Part shown: positions 1 to 7,845 of the stretch, piece by piece
Layout: the number at the start of each line of letters is the position of its first letter
How positions within the stretch are numbered: the stretch's first letter is position 1
Assembly (NCBI RefSeq): GCF_008017545.1
Contig: NZ_VRTZ01000001.1
Coordinates: 833,741 to 897,740 of the forward strand
Source of the DNA: Homoserinibacter sp. GY 40078
GTDB taxonomy: Bacteria; Actinomycetota; Actinomycetes; Actinomycetales; Microbacteriaceae
DNA length: 64,000 bases
Reading direction: 5' to 3'
Program-made: the position numbers and the translations under genes
Notes under the pieces: model-generated
What the model was told of the DNA's origin: nothing
The model's database searches: none
The model's input: only the letters and a program-made list of their open reading frames with translations

Positions 1-434
1 TCGGGGTGGCGTCGCGCCTGCACCGCGGCGCGCACCTTGCGTACGGCCACATCCATCGGCTCGACCGACTTGCCGCTCAGGTGACCGCAGCGCTTCGGCC
101 AGGTCTGGTCCTCGATCTGGATCGCGGACGCGCCGGTGGCTTCCAGGCGACGCACCGTATCGGCCACATTGCTCACGTCGCCGTAGCCCGTGTCGGCGTC
201 GACCAGCAGCGGCACGGTCGTGACTGCCGAGACCGACTGCAGCGCGGCCGTGATCTCGGAGAGCGCGATGAGCCCGATGTCGGGGAGGCCGTGCCGCCAG
301 GCGGCGGTCGCGTATCCGCTGACGTAGACGGCGGGGAAACCGGCGGCCTCGGCCGCGACGGCTTCGAGCGCGGTGCCCACCCCGGGAACGAGCAGCGGGC
401 CGTCTGAGTCGGCGATGATGCGGACGAGGTTCAT
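1..434 (-). CDS. isocitrate lyase/PEP mutase family enzyme (3' end outside window)
   Basis: The minus strand encodes an N-terminal fragment of about 144 residues of the isocitrate lyase/phosphoenolpyruvate mutase superfamily. Visible hallmarks are the metal-binding DADTGYGD stretch and the loop IEDQTWPKRCGHLSGK, which carries the K-R-C-G-H active-site cysteine motif of C-C lyases such as (methyl)isocitrate lyase. The family cleaves or forms C-C or C-P bonds beside a carboxylate with Mg2+; the actual substrate cannot be read here. Its ATG overlaps the stop of the upstream IclR gene in an ATGA, so the two are probably translationally coupled and the regulator likely controls it. The stop codon lies left of the window. 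Confidence 0.85.
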   Translation of the reverse strand, partial: MNLVRIIADSDGPLLVPGVGTALEAVAAEAAGFPAVYVSGYATAAWRHGLPDIGLIALSEITAALQSVSAVTTVPLLVDADTGYGDVSNVADTVRRLEATGASAIQIEDQTWPKRCGHLSGKSVEPMDVAVRKVRAAVQARRHP

Positions 435-1189
435 TCGTGGGTCCATCCCATGGCGGTGCTGACAGCGGCGACGGCGCGGTGGACCGCGTTCGCCAGGTCC
501 TGTTCGGATGCTTCGACCCGGGTGAGGAGACCGCCGAGGCTGATGGCGCCGACCACCGTCCCGCGCTCGTCGCGCAGCGGCACGGCGATCGCTCCGACTC
601 CGTCGGTGACGTCGCCGCGGCTGAAAGCGTGACCGGCAGTGCGCGCCGCGTCGATGCGGTCGCGAAGCGCGTCGTTCATGCCGGCGCGGCCGACGAGCGA
701 GCGGGCCGTGGCGTTGTCGAGCGTGGAGAGGATCGCAGTGCCGGCCGCGCCCACACTGAGCGGGACGAACGTGCCCGGCGGCGTGGAGAGATCTCGCAGT
801 GGGTGCGTCCCCTCGATCCGTTCGGTGCACACGGCCTGGTCGCCGCGGCGCAGCATGAGGTAGACCGTCTCGCCGGTCTGGTCGCGCAGGTCGCGCAGGG
901 CGGCCCGCGCCTCGGTGCGCAGGTCGAGCGAGGCTTCGACCACGTGGGCGAGCTGGAGTATGCGCACGCCGAGGCGGTAGCTGCGCGTCTCGGCGTTCTG
1001 CTCGAGAAGGCCGAGACTCACGAGGGTCTGGGCGAGGCGGTGCACGCTCGCCTTGCTGAGGCCGAGGGCCGCCGTCAGCTGGGTGAGGCCCAGCTCGGGC
1101 TGCTCGGAGGTGAAGGCGAACAGCATGTTCCCGGCACGTACGACCGTCTGCAGGTCGGGTCCGTTTTCCGAACCGTCGATTCGCTCCAT
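431..1189 (-). CDS. IclR-family transcriptional regulator
   Basis: A 252-residue protein with the IclR layout. An N-terminal winged helix-turn-helix (about residues 15-75, including LTQLTAALGLSKASVHRL) is followed by the effector-binding domain, with the usual GTAILS, AVPLRDERGTVVGAISLGG and C-terminal helices. The ATG at 1189 was chosen because it gives family length; the open frame continues upstream without a recognisable domain. It is the first gene of a two-gene unit whose second member is an isocitrate-lyase-family enzyme (ATGA overlap), and it is divergent from an alcohol dehydrogenase. IclR proteins usually control adjacent catabolic genes in response to a small carboxylate, so it probably controls both sides. 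The ligand is unknown. Confidence 0.88.
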   Translation of the reverse strand: MERIDGSENGPDLQTVVRAGNMLFAFTSEQPELGLTQLTAALGLSKASVHRLAQTLVSLGLLEQNAETRSYRLGVRILQLAHVVEASLDLRTEARAALRDLRDQTGETVYLMLRRGDQAVCTERIEGTHPLRDLSTPPGTFVPLSVGAAGTAILSTLDNATARSLVGRAGMNDALRDRIDAARTAGHAFSRGDVTDGVGAIAVPLRDERGTVVGAISLGGLLTRVEASEQDLANAVHRAVAAVSTAMGWTHE

Positions 1190-1370
1190 GGACCCAGACC
1201 GTAAATGGTCCAGGGGGCCAACGCAAGCACGAAATCTGATCTTCACGCGAGAGAAACGACGTTGACACGCGCCCCGACACATGATTGCATCCGTTCCACA
1301 GTGCGCAACGCGGGTTCGCTCAGCGGACCGGTTGTGTGACATCCGACGACGAACAAGGATCAGTTCCCTC
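1190..1370. promoter_or_regulatory. divergent promoter region between iclR-type gene and alcohol dehydrogenase
   Basis: This 181-nt spacer separates two divergent genes. It holds a perfect TTGACA at 1262-1267 on the plus strand, but the best -10 candidate 17-18 nt downstream (TTGCAT) is poor. It must contain both promoters and the likely IclR operator; I see no clean long palindrome. A tract of the form GGTCCAGGGGGCC near 1207-1219 is only loosely symmetric. Confidence 0.4.
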
Positions 1371-2477
1371 GTGCAGATCACCGGTGCCGTGCTTGAGCGA
1401 TCAGGTGCCCCACGGCCGTACACGGAGTCGCATCCGATCACCATCGACGAACTGCAGCTGGACCCGCCCGGACCGGATGAGGTGCTCGTCCGCATCGGTG
1501 CGGCGGGGGTGTGCCACTCCGACCTCTCGGTGGTGAACGGCGACCGCCCGCGCCCGCTGCCGATGCTCCTCGGGCACGAAGCCGCGGGCACGGTCGTGGA
1601 GATCGGCGATCGCGTTCGCGACCTCGCCGTGGGCGACACGGTGGTGGCGAGCTTCCTGCCCCGATGCGGCGAGTGTCGCGAGTGCCGGACCGACGGCCGG
1701 GTGCCGTGCAGTCGAGGCAGCGCGGCGAACGCCGAGGCCGAGCTCTTGGGAGGCGGTCGACGCCTGAGCCGTGGTGGCGAACCGGTCGGCCATCACCTCG
1801 GGGTCTCCGGGTTCGCGACCCACGCGGTCGTGCACCGCAGCTCGCTCGTCTCGGTGGGCGAGGGGGTTCCGTACGACGTGGCCGCACTCATGGGCTGCGC
1901 CGTGCTGACCGGTGGTGGCGCGGTGGTGAACGCCGCGCGCCCGGAGCCGGGCCAGTCCGTCGTGGTCGTCGGGCTCGGCGGCGTCGGCCTAGCCGCGATC
2001 CTCACCGCTCTCGCGCACGACGACGTGCAGGTGATCGGCGTCGACATGTCGCCGGCCAAGCTCGAGAGCGCCCTCGGCATGGGGGCGCACGCCGTCTACA
2101 CGCCCGACGACGCAGTCGCGGCCGGTGTGATGGGCGATGCCGTCATCGAGGCGGCGGGCAGCGCCCGAGCCTTCGAGACCGCCGTGGCCCTTACGGGCGT
2201 CGGTGGGGCGACCGTGACCGTCGGGCTGCCCCGCGCGGATGCGGTCGCCGAGATCAGCCCACTCGCGTTGGTGAGCGGCGCCCGCAGCATCGTCGGCAGC
2301 TACCTCGGCTCGGCGGTGCCCTCACGCGACATCCCACGATTCGTCGAGTGGTGGCGTGCCGGCCGTCTGCCGGTGGAGCGGCTCATCTCGGGACGCGTGC
2401 CGCTCTCCGAACTGAACGCGGCGATGGACGACCTCTCGGACGGCACCGCCCTGCGTCAGATCGTGACGACCGACTGA
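1371..2477 (+). CDS. zinc-dependent alcohol dehydrogenase (MDR superfamily)
   Basis: A 368-residue medium-chain dehydrogenase/reductase. With the GTG at 1371 as start (AAGGA at 1354-1358 upstream), the catalytic zinc ligands are Cys48 (GVCHSD) and His69-Glu70 (GHEAAG). The structural zinc is held by Cys99, Cys102, Cys105 and Cys113. A GLGGVG Rossmann motif binds NAD(P). The organisation matches class III-like or mycothiol-dependent-type alcohol dehydrogenases, which oxidise alcohols or aldehyde adducts; the substrate is not determinable. The open frame extends to 1281, but those residues lack homology-like character, so the internal GTG is preferred. It is divergent from the IclR regulator and may belong to the same catabolic unit. 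Confidence 0.88.
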   Translation: MQITGAVLERSGAPRPYTESHPITIDELQLDPPGPDEVLVRIGAAGVCHSDLSVVNGDRPRPLPMLLGHEAAGTVVEIGDRVRDLAVGDTVVASFLPRCGECRECRTDGRVPCSRGSAANAEAELLGGGRRLSRGGEPVGHHLGVSGFATHAVVHRSSLVSVGEGVPYDVAALMGCAVLTGGGAVVNAARPEPGQSVVVVGLGGVGLAAILTALAHDDVQVIGVDMSPAKLESALGMGAHAVYTPDDAVAAGVMGDAVIEAAGSARAFETAVALTGVGGATVTVGLPRADAVAEISPLALVSGARSIVGSYLGSAVPSRDIPRFVEWWRAGRLPVERLISGRVPLSELNAAMDDLSDGTALRQIVTTD

Positions 2478-2523
2478 CGCGCGCCTCCGGTTCGCCACGC
2501 GCGTGCGGGTGCTGGCTGGCAGA

Positions 2524-3279
2524 TCAGTGTGCGGACGGAACGAGCGTCCGGATGAGCGCGACGAGTGCCTCGCGAGGCGCTTCGGTTCGTCTTCCGCGTG
2601 AACGAGAGAGCAGCGTCGAAATGTCACCCAGGGTGCGGCGAGCGTCACCACGCGCTCCTGCTGTCGCCGAGTCCAGTTGCCACCCACCGATCTCGGCAGT
2701 GCCGTACGACTGGGCGATCCAAAGGAGGTTGTGAAGGTCGGTGAGGTCCCTTTCGGCAAGACGGCTCCCGTAGGAGTTCGCCTTGAGGATCACCGCGATT
2801 TCGACCGGCGGGACACGTGCGATGAACTCTGCGGTCGAGCCATCGGTGAGGGTCACGTCAACCGAGATGGCGATGGGCTCTGCGGCTAGTGCGAGGGAGA
2901 GACCCGGAGCGCTGTCGAAGGCGCGGCCGCCCAGTTCGGTTGAGTGGAAGCTGCCGTCGTTCGAGGGCACCAGCAGGTCGATCCGCTGCCCGCTCTTCGA
3001 ATACGAGTTGCCAGAGGTCGCCTCGTATCCCGCATCGGTCAACCGTCGGTGGACATCCCCCGTGGATGCGAGTTGAGTGCTGAGGGCAGCGTCGGCGTCG
3101 GCTGTTCGGCGGGGGATTGCGTTCGGCGTTGGGAATGCGGTGAGGAGCAATCCGACCATCTGGCCACCGACGATCCGAGCATCAAGCTCGCGCGTGATCG
3201 AGCACACATCGGCGAGCGCTCTGAACGCCAGGTCGTCGGCAGCGCTTGTCGATACGGTGCTCGCGTTGGCCTCAATCAC
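2524..3279 (-). CDS. AbiEii-like nucleotidyltransferase (type IV toxin candidate)
   Basis: A 251-residue protein with features of the AbiEii/AbiGii nucleotidyltransferase family. It has an N-terminal VGG stretch (ARIVGGQMVGLL), a charged TADADAAL motif resembling the R-x-S/T-x-D-x-D metal site, a RIDLLVPS strand, and a helical C-terminal part with KANSYGSRLAERDLTDLHNLL, like the K...R...KDxxDL signature. It starts at GTG 3279, overlapping the stop of the upstream AbiEi-like gene by 8 nt (GTGATTGA), so translation is coupled. In known AbiE systems the toxin is a nucleotidyltransferase that halts growth, with the antitoxin acting separately (type IV). The motif spacing is divergent, so catalytic competence is inferred, not shown. 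Confidence 0.65.
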   Translation of the reverse strand: MIEANASTVSTSAADDLAFRALADVCSITRELDARIVGGQMVGLLLTAFPTPNAIPRRTADADAALSTQLASTGDVHRRLTDAGYEATSGNSYSKSGQRIDLLVPSNDGSFHSTELGGRAFDSAPGLSLALAAEPIAISVDVTLTDGSTAEFIARVPPVEIAVILKANSYGSRLAERDLTDLHNLLWIAQSYGTAEIGGWQLDSATAGARGDARRTLGDISTLLSRSRGRRTEAPREALVALIRTLVPSAH

Positions 3280-4222
3280 GTCCGGCAGTCCAGCTCTTCG
3301 TCAACGCTTCGAGGATGCGTTCCCGTGCTTCGTCGGCGTCTGAGCCGCCCGAGCGAGCGACGTCGTACGCGCAGAGCAGCGGGTCGACAACGGATGCCGC
3401 ACGACGTCCGCCGGCGTACGCGGTCGCGACATGCCAGATGGTCGGGTCGGAGGGCACTGTGACTGAAACAGTTGCCCGGTCTGGGGTTGCTTCAGCGAAC
3501 CCTAGCGGCGCGAGGTCGAGGCCCTGGTCCACATAGATGATCGCCATGCGGGGGGTCCTCCACGGCGCGATGCGATCGGCGCCCGCATCTCCCGACAGAA
3601 GCGCGGTGGGGCTGAGTGTCGCCACCCTTTCGGCCTGCTGGATCACGGGCTGCACGCCGTACCAATATTGGGTGATGCCGTGCGGGCCGGGGTAGTGAGC
3701 GAGGAAGTAGTCGATCGTCGGCCGGATGTCTTTCAGCGCCCAGCCGCCACCGCGTCGCTCCACGAGCGACTCGATCTGCTTCAAGCCTTGCGACACCGCT
3801 GCCTGTGTCGCGCCGGTCTCCAGCGCCAGCTCTGATTGACGTCGTGGACGACTCGTTCGTGCGAGTGCGCGGACCAAGGCCATCCGAGCCCAGGGCTTCC
3901 GGCGCGTGGGGGGCGCCTCATCGCGGGCGATTGCCGCGTCATAGCGCCTCCCGCTGACGATCACCACCTGATCGCCGATGGCTGCGATCGCGATCCTCGG
4001 ATTCTGCTCGGCGGCCAATCGCATGCTCTCCGTGAGTCGCGGAGTCACATACAAGATGTGGGCGTCGGCGGTGGTTGCGATCGTCGATGGTGGCGGAGGT
4101 GACTGCCGTACCTGAACGCGCGTGGGTTGGTCGTCGATGATCAGAGTGTCGGCGGACGCGACGCGGACCGGGATGCCGACCAGTTGGAGGAGGTCGGTCG
4201 CGTCGGTGGCGGTGATTGCCAT
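3272..4222 (-). CDS. AbiEi-like antitoxin / transcriptional regulator with winged HTH
   Basis: A 316-residue protein that begins at the ATG at 4222, preceded by a textbook GGAGGT six nucleotides upstream; a longer frame to 4258 lacks this signal. A winged-helix segment lies at about residues 115-165 (RPRRQSELALETGATQAAVSQGLKQIESL), followed by a long C-terminal domain of the kind seen in type IV antitoxins of the AbiEi class. It overlaps the AbiEii-like gene downstream by 8 nt. A strong imperfect inverted repeat sits directly in front of it (4242-4275), which fits the known negative autoregulation of abiE operons by antitoxin binding to inverted repeats. In this protein the HTH is central rather than at the extreme N-terminus. 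Confidence 0.65.
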   Translation of the reverse strand: MAITATDATDLLQLVGIPVRVASADTLIIDDQPTRVQVRQSPPPPSTIATTADAHILYVTPRLTESMRLAAEQNPRIAIAAIGDQVVIVSGRRYDAAIARDEAPPTRRKPWARMALVRALARTSRPRRQSELALETGATQAAVSQGLKQIESLVERRGGGWALKDIRPTIDYFLAHYPGPHGITQYWYGVQPVIQQAERVATLSPTALLSGDAGADRIAPWRTPRMAIIYVDQGLDLAPLGFAEATPDRATVSVTVPSDPTIWHVATAYAGGRRAASVVDPLLCAYDVARSGGSDADEARERILEALTKSWTAGRD

Positions 4223-4241
4223 GCCGCACCTCCATAAACTG

Positions 4242-4275
4242 TACCGAGATAAGTGCAATATAACTTATATCGGTA
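4242..4275. promoter_or_regulatory. palindromic operator in front of the AbiE-like operon
   Basis: A 13-nt arm TACCGAGATAAGT (4242-4254) is repeated inverted as ACTTATATCGGTA (4263-4275) with one mismatch, separated by 8 nt. It lies between the AbiEi-like start codon and the divergent DUF2277 gene in an AT-rich patch that also contains TATATT/ATATAAG promoter-like elements. AbiEi-type antitoxins bind inverted repeats in their own promoter, so this is the expected autoregulatory site. Confidence 0.7.
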
Positions 4276-4321
4276 TGGGTCGATAGAACTGATCCCGTCT
4301 CCGACGGCCTATCCTCGCCGC

Positions 4322-4618
4322 ATGTGCCGCAACATTCGCTGCCTTCACAACTTCGATCCGCCCACCACCGACGATGAGGTGCGCGAGGCTGCGCTCCAGT
4401 TCGTGCGGAAGGTGAGCGGCTCGACGCATCCGTCGCGTGCGAACACGCCCGCGTTCGAGCAGGCGATCGACGAGATCGCCGAGGCGACCAGGCGCATGCT
4501 CGATCAGCTGGTCACGAACGCCCCTCCGAAGAACCGCGAGGCGGAGGCGGTCAAGGGGCGCGCCCGCCACGAGAAGCGGATGGAGCGCGAGGTGCGGATC
4601 CGCACCGGGGCTGTGTGA
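4322..4618 (+). CDS. DUF2277 domain-containing protein
   Basis: A 98-residue protein starting MCRNIRCLHNFDPP, the diagnostic start of the DUF2277 family, followed by a conserved helical segment with EVREAALQFVRKVSGSTHPSRANTPAFEQAI. The C-terminus is basic and variable. The family is small, cytosolic and widespread in actinobacteria and other bacteria, with no established function. It is divergent from the AbiE-like pair, whose operator lies 47 nt upstream of this start, so that site may affect it. It converges on the amidohydrolase gene. Confidence 0.88.
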   Translation: MCRNIRCLHNFDPPTTDDEVREAALQFVRKVSGSTHPSRANTPAFEQAIDEIAEATRRMLDQLVTNAPPKNREAEAVKGRARHEKRMEREVRIRTGAV

Positions 4619-4631
4619 ACCCGCGCCCGGA

Positions 4632-5657
4632 TCAGCTCGCGCGACGATCGACCAGGCGCTGCCAGTTGCCCGAGCCGATCGCGACCTTCTCCTCGTGGGT
4701 GAACGGCGAGTCCTCCAGGAACGAGCGGGCGACGCCGTTCGACGTGTCGAGGAAGGGGAAGCCGCCGGGCCGGGTGCCGAAGGTGTACGGGTAGTCGGTG
4801 GAGTACACCATCCGCTCGGTGCCGACGATCTCGGCGGTCCAGCGCAGGTAGCGCTCGCTGACTGTGCCGCTGCCCGCGATCCAGAAGTTGTTGGTGAAGT
4901 ACTCAAGCAGGGGCCGCTGCAGCTTCGCGTTGGTGGCGAGGATGCCGGTGTGGTCGAGGTAGAACAGCACCAGCTCGCCCCAGTGGCCGGCGAGCACCTG
5001 CAGCTCGGGGTGGCGGTCGAAGACACCCGAGAAGATCATGCGCAGGTACTGCACGCCCAGGTCGTAGTACCAGCCGAGTCCGGCGGTCGCCAACCCCATC
5101 CCCGGGCCGCCGAGGCCGGAGTAGTAGGAGTCGATGATGGGCTGCTGGGGCGTCTGCGGGTGGAAGTGCAGCGGCACGCGGAGGCTTTCCGCCATCGCGT
5201 ACAGGTCGTCGAACGCGGGGGAGTCGGCGAGCTCGCTGCCGGTGCGCCCGTAGAGCATGGCGCCCCGGAACCCGAGCTGGGTGACTGCCCGTTCGAGCTC
5301 GAGCGGTGCCGCCACCGGGTCTGCCGTCGGGATCGCAGCCCAGGCCTGCAGGCGGTCGGGGTGCTCGGCCACGATCGCGGCGAGGGCGTCGTTGGCGTCG
5401 CGGGCAACCGCGGGGGCATCGGCCGCTGAGAGGTTCTGCACGCCCGGGGAGTTCAGCGACAGCACGGCCTCGTCGATCCCCTGGTCGTCCATGTCGGCCA
5501 GGCGCTCCTCGCCCGTGCTGCGCAGTCGGCGGGCGAAGGGCTCGTCACCCCACCCCGCGTGCGGGTTCGGCGTCATTCCGGATGCCTCCCACGCATCGAG
5601 CACGAGCGGCAGGGCGATGTGTTCTTCGAGTCCGACGATGCGGATCTTCTCGGTCAT
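4632..5657 (-). CDS. amidohydrolase family 2 protein (decarboxylase-like)
   Basis: A 341-residue TIM-barrel metal-dependent hydrolase of the amidohydrolase_2/ACMSD group. The E-x-H metal motif is Glu11-x-His13 (GLEEHIALP). A barrel histidine appears in PLHFHPQTP (about residue 165) and the late metal/catalytic Asp in YSTDYPY (about residue 292). This E-x-H plus late Asp pattern is that of gamma-resorcylate and 2,3-dihydroxybenzoate decarboxylases, so an aromatic carboxylate decarboxylase or hydrolase role is plausible but unproven. It is divergent from a TetR regulator across an 85-nt spacer containing two palindromic operators, making it the probable regulated target. Confidence 0.83.
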   Translation of the reverse strand: MTEKIRIVGLEEHIALPLVLDAWEASGMTPNPHAGWGDEPFARRLRSTGEERLADMDDQGIDEAVLSLNSPGVQNLSAADAPAVARDANDALAAIVAEHPDRLQAWAAIPTADPVAAPLELERAVTQLGFRGAMLYGRTGSELADSPAFDDLYAMAESLRVPLHFHPQTPQQPIIDSYYSGLGGPGMGLATAGLGWYYDLGVQYLRMIFSGVFDRHPELQVLAGHWGELVLFYLDHTGILATNAKLQRPLLEYFTNNFWIAGSGTVSERYLRWTAEIVGTERMVYSTDYPYTFGTRPGGFPFLDTSNGVARSFLEDSPFTHEEKVAIGSGNWQRLVDRRAS

Positions 5658-5670
5658 GGGGGCGCTCCAA

Positions 5671-5689
5671 TTGTTAGCGGTGATAACAA
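5671..5689. promoter_or_regulatory. operator 1 for the divergent TetR regulator
   Basis: The inverted repeat TTGTTA - 7 nt - TAACAA lies 14 nt upstream of the amidohydrolase ATG. Its right half-site GATAACAAG recurs in operator 2, supporting binding by the same protein. Confidence 0.65.
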
Positions 5690-5713
5690 GAGCACCGTAG
5701 CGACGATATTCAC

Positions 5714-5735
5714 CGATAACAAGTCGGTGTTATCG
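5714..5735. promoter_or_regulatory. operator 2 for the divergent TetR regulator
   Basis: A perfect 8-bp inverted repeat CGATAACA - AGTCGG - TGTTATCG ends 7 nt before the tetR GTG start, so binding here would occlude the regulator's own transcription or translation start. The size and symmetry are typical of TetR-family operators. Confidence 0.72.
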
Positions 5736-5742
5736 TCGATTC

Positions 5743-6495
5743 GTGACCCCGACCGCCACACCGGCCCCGACGCACACCCAGCCGACGCCCGCACGTGACG
5801 ACCACCGCCTCCGCATCATCCAGGCGGCCGCGGGGCTTCTCACCGCGCACGGCGCTACCGCGCTCACCACGCGCGCCGTGGCGGAGGCGGCCGGAGTTCA
5901 GGCGCCGACCATCTACCGGCTGTTCGGCGACAAGGACGGCCTCGTGGAGGCGGTCGCCGAGCACGTGATGTCGGCGCACGTCGCCGAGAAGGCGGCCGGG
6001 AGCGCGAGCGGCGACCCCATCGATGACCTCCGCCTCGGATGGGATCTGCAGATCGACTTCGCCCTGACGCATCCGGAGCTCTACGAGCTGCTCAACCGCT
6101 CCGGTCGCGCGGGTGCCTCGCCCGCCATGTCGGCTGGCATCGACGTGCTGCGCGGCCGGATCCGGCGCCTCGCCTCCGCCGGGATCATGCGGGTGAGCGA
6201 AGAGCGAGCCCTGTGGCTGATCCACGCGGCCGGCGCCGGCGCGGTGGTCGCGCTGCTCGAGGCGCCCCCCGAGCGGCGCGATCGGGGTCTCGCCGACGCG
6301 CTCTTCGACTCCGTTCTCGCGGCCATCGTCGACCATGGCGCGGCTCCGGTTGCCTCGCACGATGTCGTGCCCGCTGCTGTGGCGCTCGCAGCCCAGGTGT
6401 CTGAGCTTCCGGGCCTCTCGCCCGAAGAGCGTGCGCTGCTCGGGCAGTGGCTCACGCGCGCCGTCGACGCGGCGAACGAGACGCGCCGCGGTTAG
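5743..6495 (+). CDS. TetR/AcrR-family transcriptional regulator
   Basis: A 250-residue repressor with a classic N-terminal TetR HTH at about residues 22-68 (IIQAAAGLLTAHGATALTTRAVAEAAGVQAPTIYRLFGDKDGL) and a helical ligand-binding C-terminal domain with a TetR_C-like LNRSGRAGASPAMSAG region. It starts at GTG 5743, with no good Shine-Dalgarno; a short-leader or leaderless message is possible because operator 2 nearly touches the start. It is divergent from the amidohydrolase with two shared operators, so autoregulation plus control of that enzyme is likely. The ligand is unknown. Confidence 0.87.
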   Translation: MTPTATPAPTHTQPTPARDDHRLRIIQAAAGLLTAHGATALTTRAVAEAAGVQAPTIYRLFGDKDGLVEAVAEHVMSAHVAEKAAGSASGDPIDDLRLGWDLQIDFALTHPELYELLNRSGRAGASPAMSAGIDVLRGRIRRLASAGIMRVSEERALWLIHAAGAGAVVALLEAPPERRDRGLADALFDSVLAAIVDHGAAPVASHDVVPAAVALAAQVSELPGLSPEERALLGQWLTRAVDAANETRRG

Positions 6496-6514
6496 GTGCT
6501 ACGCGAGGTCGCGG

Positions 6515-6530
6515 AACGTCGAACGACGTT
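6515..6530. terminator. possible bidirectional terminator hairpin
   Basis: A perfect 7-bp stem AACGTCG/CGACGTT with a 2-nt loop sits in the 53-nt gap between the convergent tetR and flavin-reductase genes. No U-tract follows, so terminator function is a weak inference from position. Confidence 0.35.
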
Positions 6531-6548
6531 GCCGCTCCTCGGCCGTGC

Positions 6549-7058
6549 TCACGCGCTCGTCAGCTGACCGACATCGGCAGTCGTGCGGAAGTCTCGGTTC
6601 CAGCGAAGCAGCGGCGATCCGTTGCCGTGGAAGCTGCCGTGCTGCACCTCGCCCACCACGATGCGCTGATCATGCACCGGAGTGATCGATCGGGTCGAGC
6701 ACCAGAACGTGACGAGGGCGTCCGGAAGCCACAGCGGACCTTCGGGGGAGGATTCGGCTCCCGCCGCACCCAGGGCGTCGAGGCGCTCCTGGTGAGTGGT
6801 CGGGGCGGTCAGCGTGCGCACGAGGGGGAGGTGGTGCGCAGCGAGCACCGACAGCGTCCAGGGCGCGCCCGACTGGATGGCGGGGATCGCGTCCCGATCC
6901 TGGCCGACGGACACCGCGAGGGTGAACGGCGTCACCGATGCGGTCAGCACGGACGCGGCGACGAAGAACCGGTCGTAGTCTCCGTCGCGGACGGCGACGA
7001 GCGTGACCCCGCTTCCGTAGAGGGCGAAGCTTTCGTAGAGCGAGGGCTCGGTGGTCAT
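6549..7058 (-). CDS. flavin reductase-like domain protein
   Basis: A 169-residue single-domain protein resembling the flavin reductase (FMN-binding split-barrel) family. It begins SLYESFALYGSGVTLVAVRDGDYDRFFVAASVLTASVTPFTLAVSV, matching the S-G-V-x-V-V...A-x-S-x-x-S...P-x-L core, and ends with the domain's IVVGEVQHGSF strand. Such proteins bind FMN/FAD and pass NAD(P)H electrons to flavin or to a partner monooxygenase; no partner oxygenase is adjacent. The ATG at 7058 is preferred, because the frame continuing to 7283 would overlap sodA and shows no domain. It follows sodA on the same strand after 107 nt. Confidence 0.72.
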   Translation of the reverse strand: MTTEPSLYESFALYGSGVTLVAVRDGDYDRFFVAASVLTASVTPFTLAVSVGQDRDAIPAIQSGAPWTLSVLAAHHLPLVRTLTAPTTHQERLDALGAAGAESSPEGPLWLPDALVTFWCSTRSITPVHDQRIVVGEVQHGSFHGNGSPLLRWNRDFRTTADVGQLTSA

Positions 7059-7165
7059 GGGGTCTCGGGTGCTTTCTGTGCGGGTTCCGATGCCGGTCGC
7101 CGGTCGCCTCATGGGCGCGCCGACGACCGGCTGATACGGATCGGCCTGCTCGTGGCAGGACGCGG

Positions 7166-7765
7166 TCAGGCGACCGCGGCGTCGAATCTGCGGGCCACGT
7201 CGGCCCAGTTCGCGATCTCCCAGAACGCCTTCACGTAGTCGGCGCGGACGTTCTTGTAGTCGAGGTAGTAGGCGTGCTCCCACACGTCGAGTTGCAGCAG
7301 CGGCGTGACGCCGGCCGGAGTGTTCCCCTGCTGATCGAAGAGCTGGAAGATGAGCGGCCGCTGCCCGAGGTCATCCCAGGCGAGAACGGCCCAGCCGGAC
7401 CCCTGCACGCCGAGAGCGGTCGCCGTGAAGTGCGCCTTGAACGCGTCGAACGACCCGAAGTTGTCGGCGAGGGCAGCCGCGAGCTCGCCCTCGGGCTCTC
7501 CGCCGCCATCGGGTGACAGGTTCTGCCAGAACACGCTGTGGTTGCGGTGCCCGCCGAGGTTGAAGGCGAGATCCTTCTCCAGCTTGTTCACGTTCGCGAG
7601 GTTGCCGGTGGCTCGCGCCTCTTCGAGCTGCTCCAGCGCGGTGTTCGCCCCCGTCACGTAGGCCTGATGGTGCTTCGAATGGTGCAGCTCCATGATCGTC
7701 GCGGAGATGTGCGGCTCGAGCGCGGAGTAGTCGTAGGTCAGATCCGGGAGGGTGTAGACGCTCAT
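7166..7765 (-). CDS. sodA: superoxide dismutase (Mn/Fe family)
   Basis: A 199-residue cytosolic Mn/Fe superoxide dismutase. It has His28 in MELHHSKHH, the [10 protein letters not shown] metal histidine motif and the [11 protein letters not shown] signature carrying the Asp and His metal ligands. The length is typical. It starts at ATG 7765 with an AAAGGA Shine-Dalgarno. Its promoter overlaps a perfect SoxR palindrome with a 19-bp spacer (see 7794-7824), so redox-active compounds sensed by SoxR should induce it. The gene for SoxR is the next gene upstream on the same strand. Confidence 0.96.
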   Translation of the reverse strand: MSVYTLPDLTYDYSALEPHISATIMELHHSKHHQAYVTGANTALEQLEEARATGNLANVNKLEKDLAFNLGGHRNHSVFWQNLSPDGGGEPEGELAAALADNFGSFDAFKAHFTATALGVQGSGWAVLAWDDLGQRPLIFQLFDQQGNTPAGVTPLLQLDVWEHAYYLDYKNVRADYVKAFWEIANWADVARRFDAAVA

Positions 7766-7793
7766 TCGAGGTCCTTTCGCGAGTGATAACTCG

Positions 7794-7824
7794 ACGCTAA
7801 AACCTCAAGCACGCTTGAGGTCAA
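7794..7824 (-). promoter_or_regulatory. SoxR-dependent promoter of sodA
   Basis: The minus strand carries -35 TTGACC (7819-7824), a 19-bp spacer and -10 TAGCGT (7794-7799). A perfect palindrome with 9-bp arms, ACCTCAAGC-AC-GCTTGAGGT (7802-7821), occupies the spacer and matches the known SoxR box (CCTCAAG...CTTGAGG). MerR-family activators act on overlong 19-20 bp spacers, exactly as seen here. Confidence 0.88.
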
Positions 7825-7845
7825 GCGGCCGGGATGCTCACTCGG

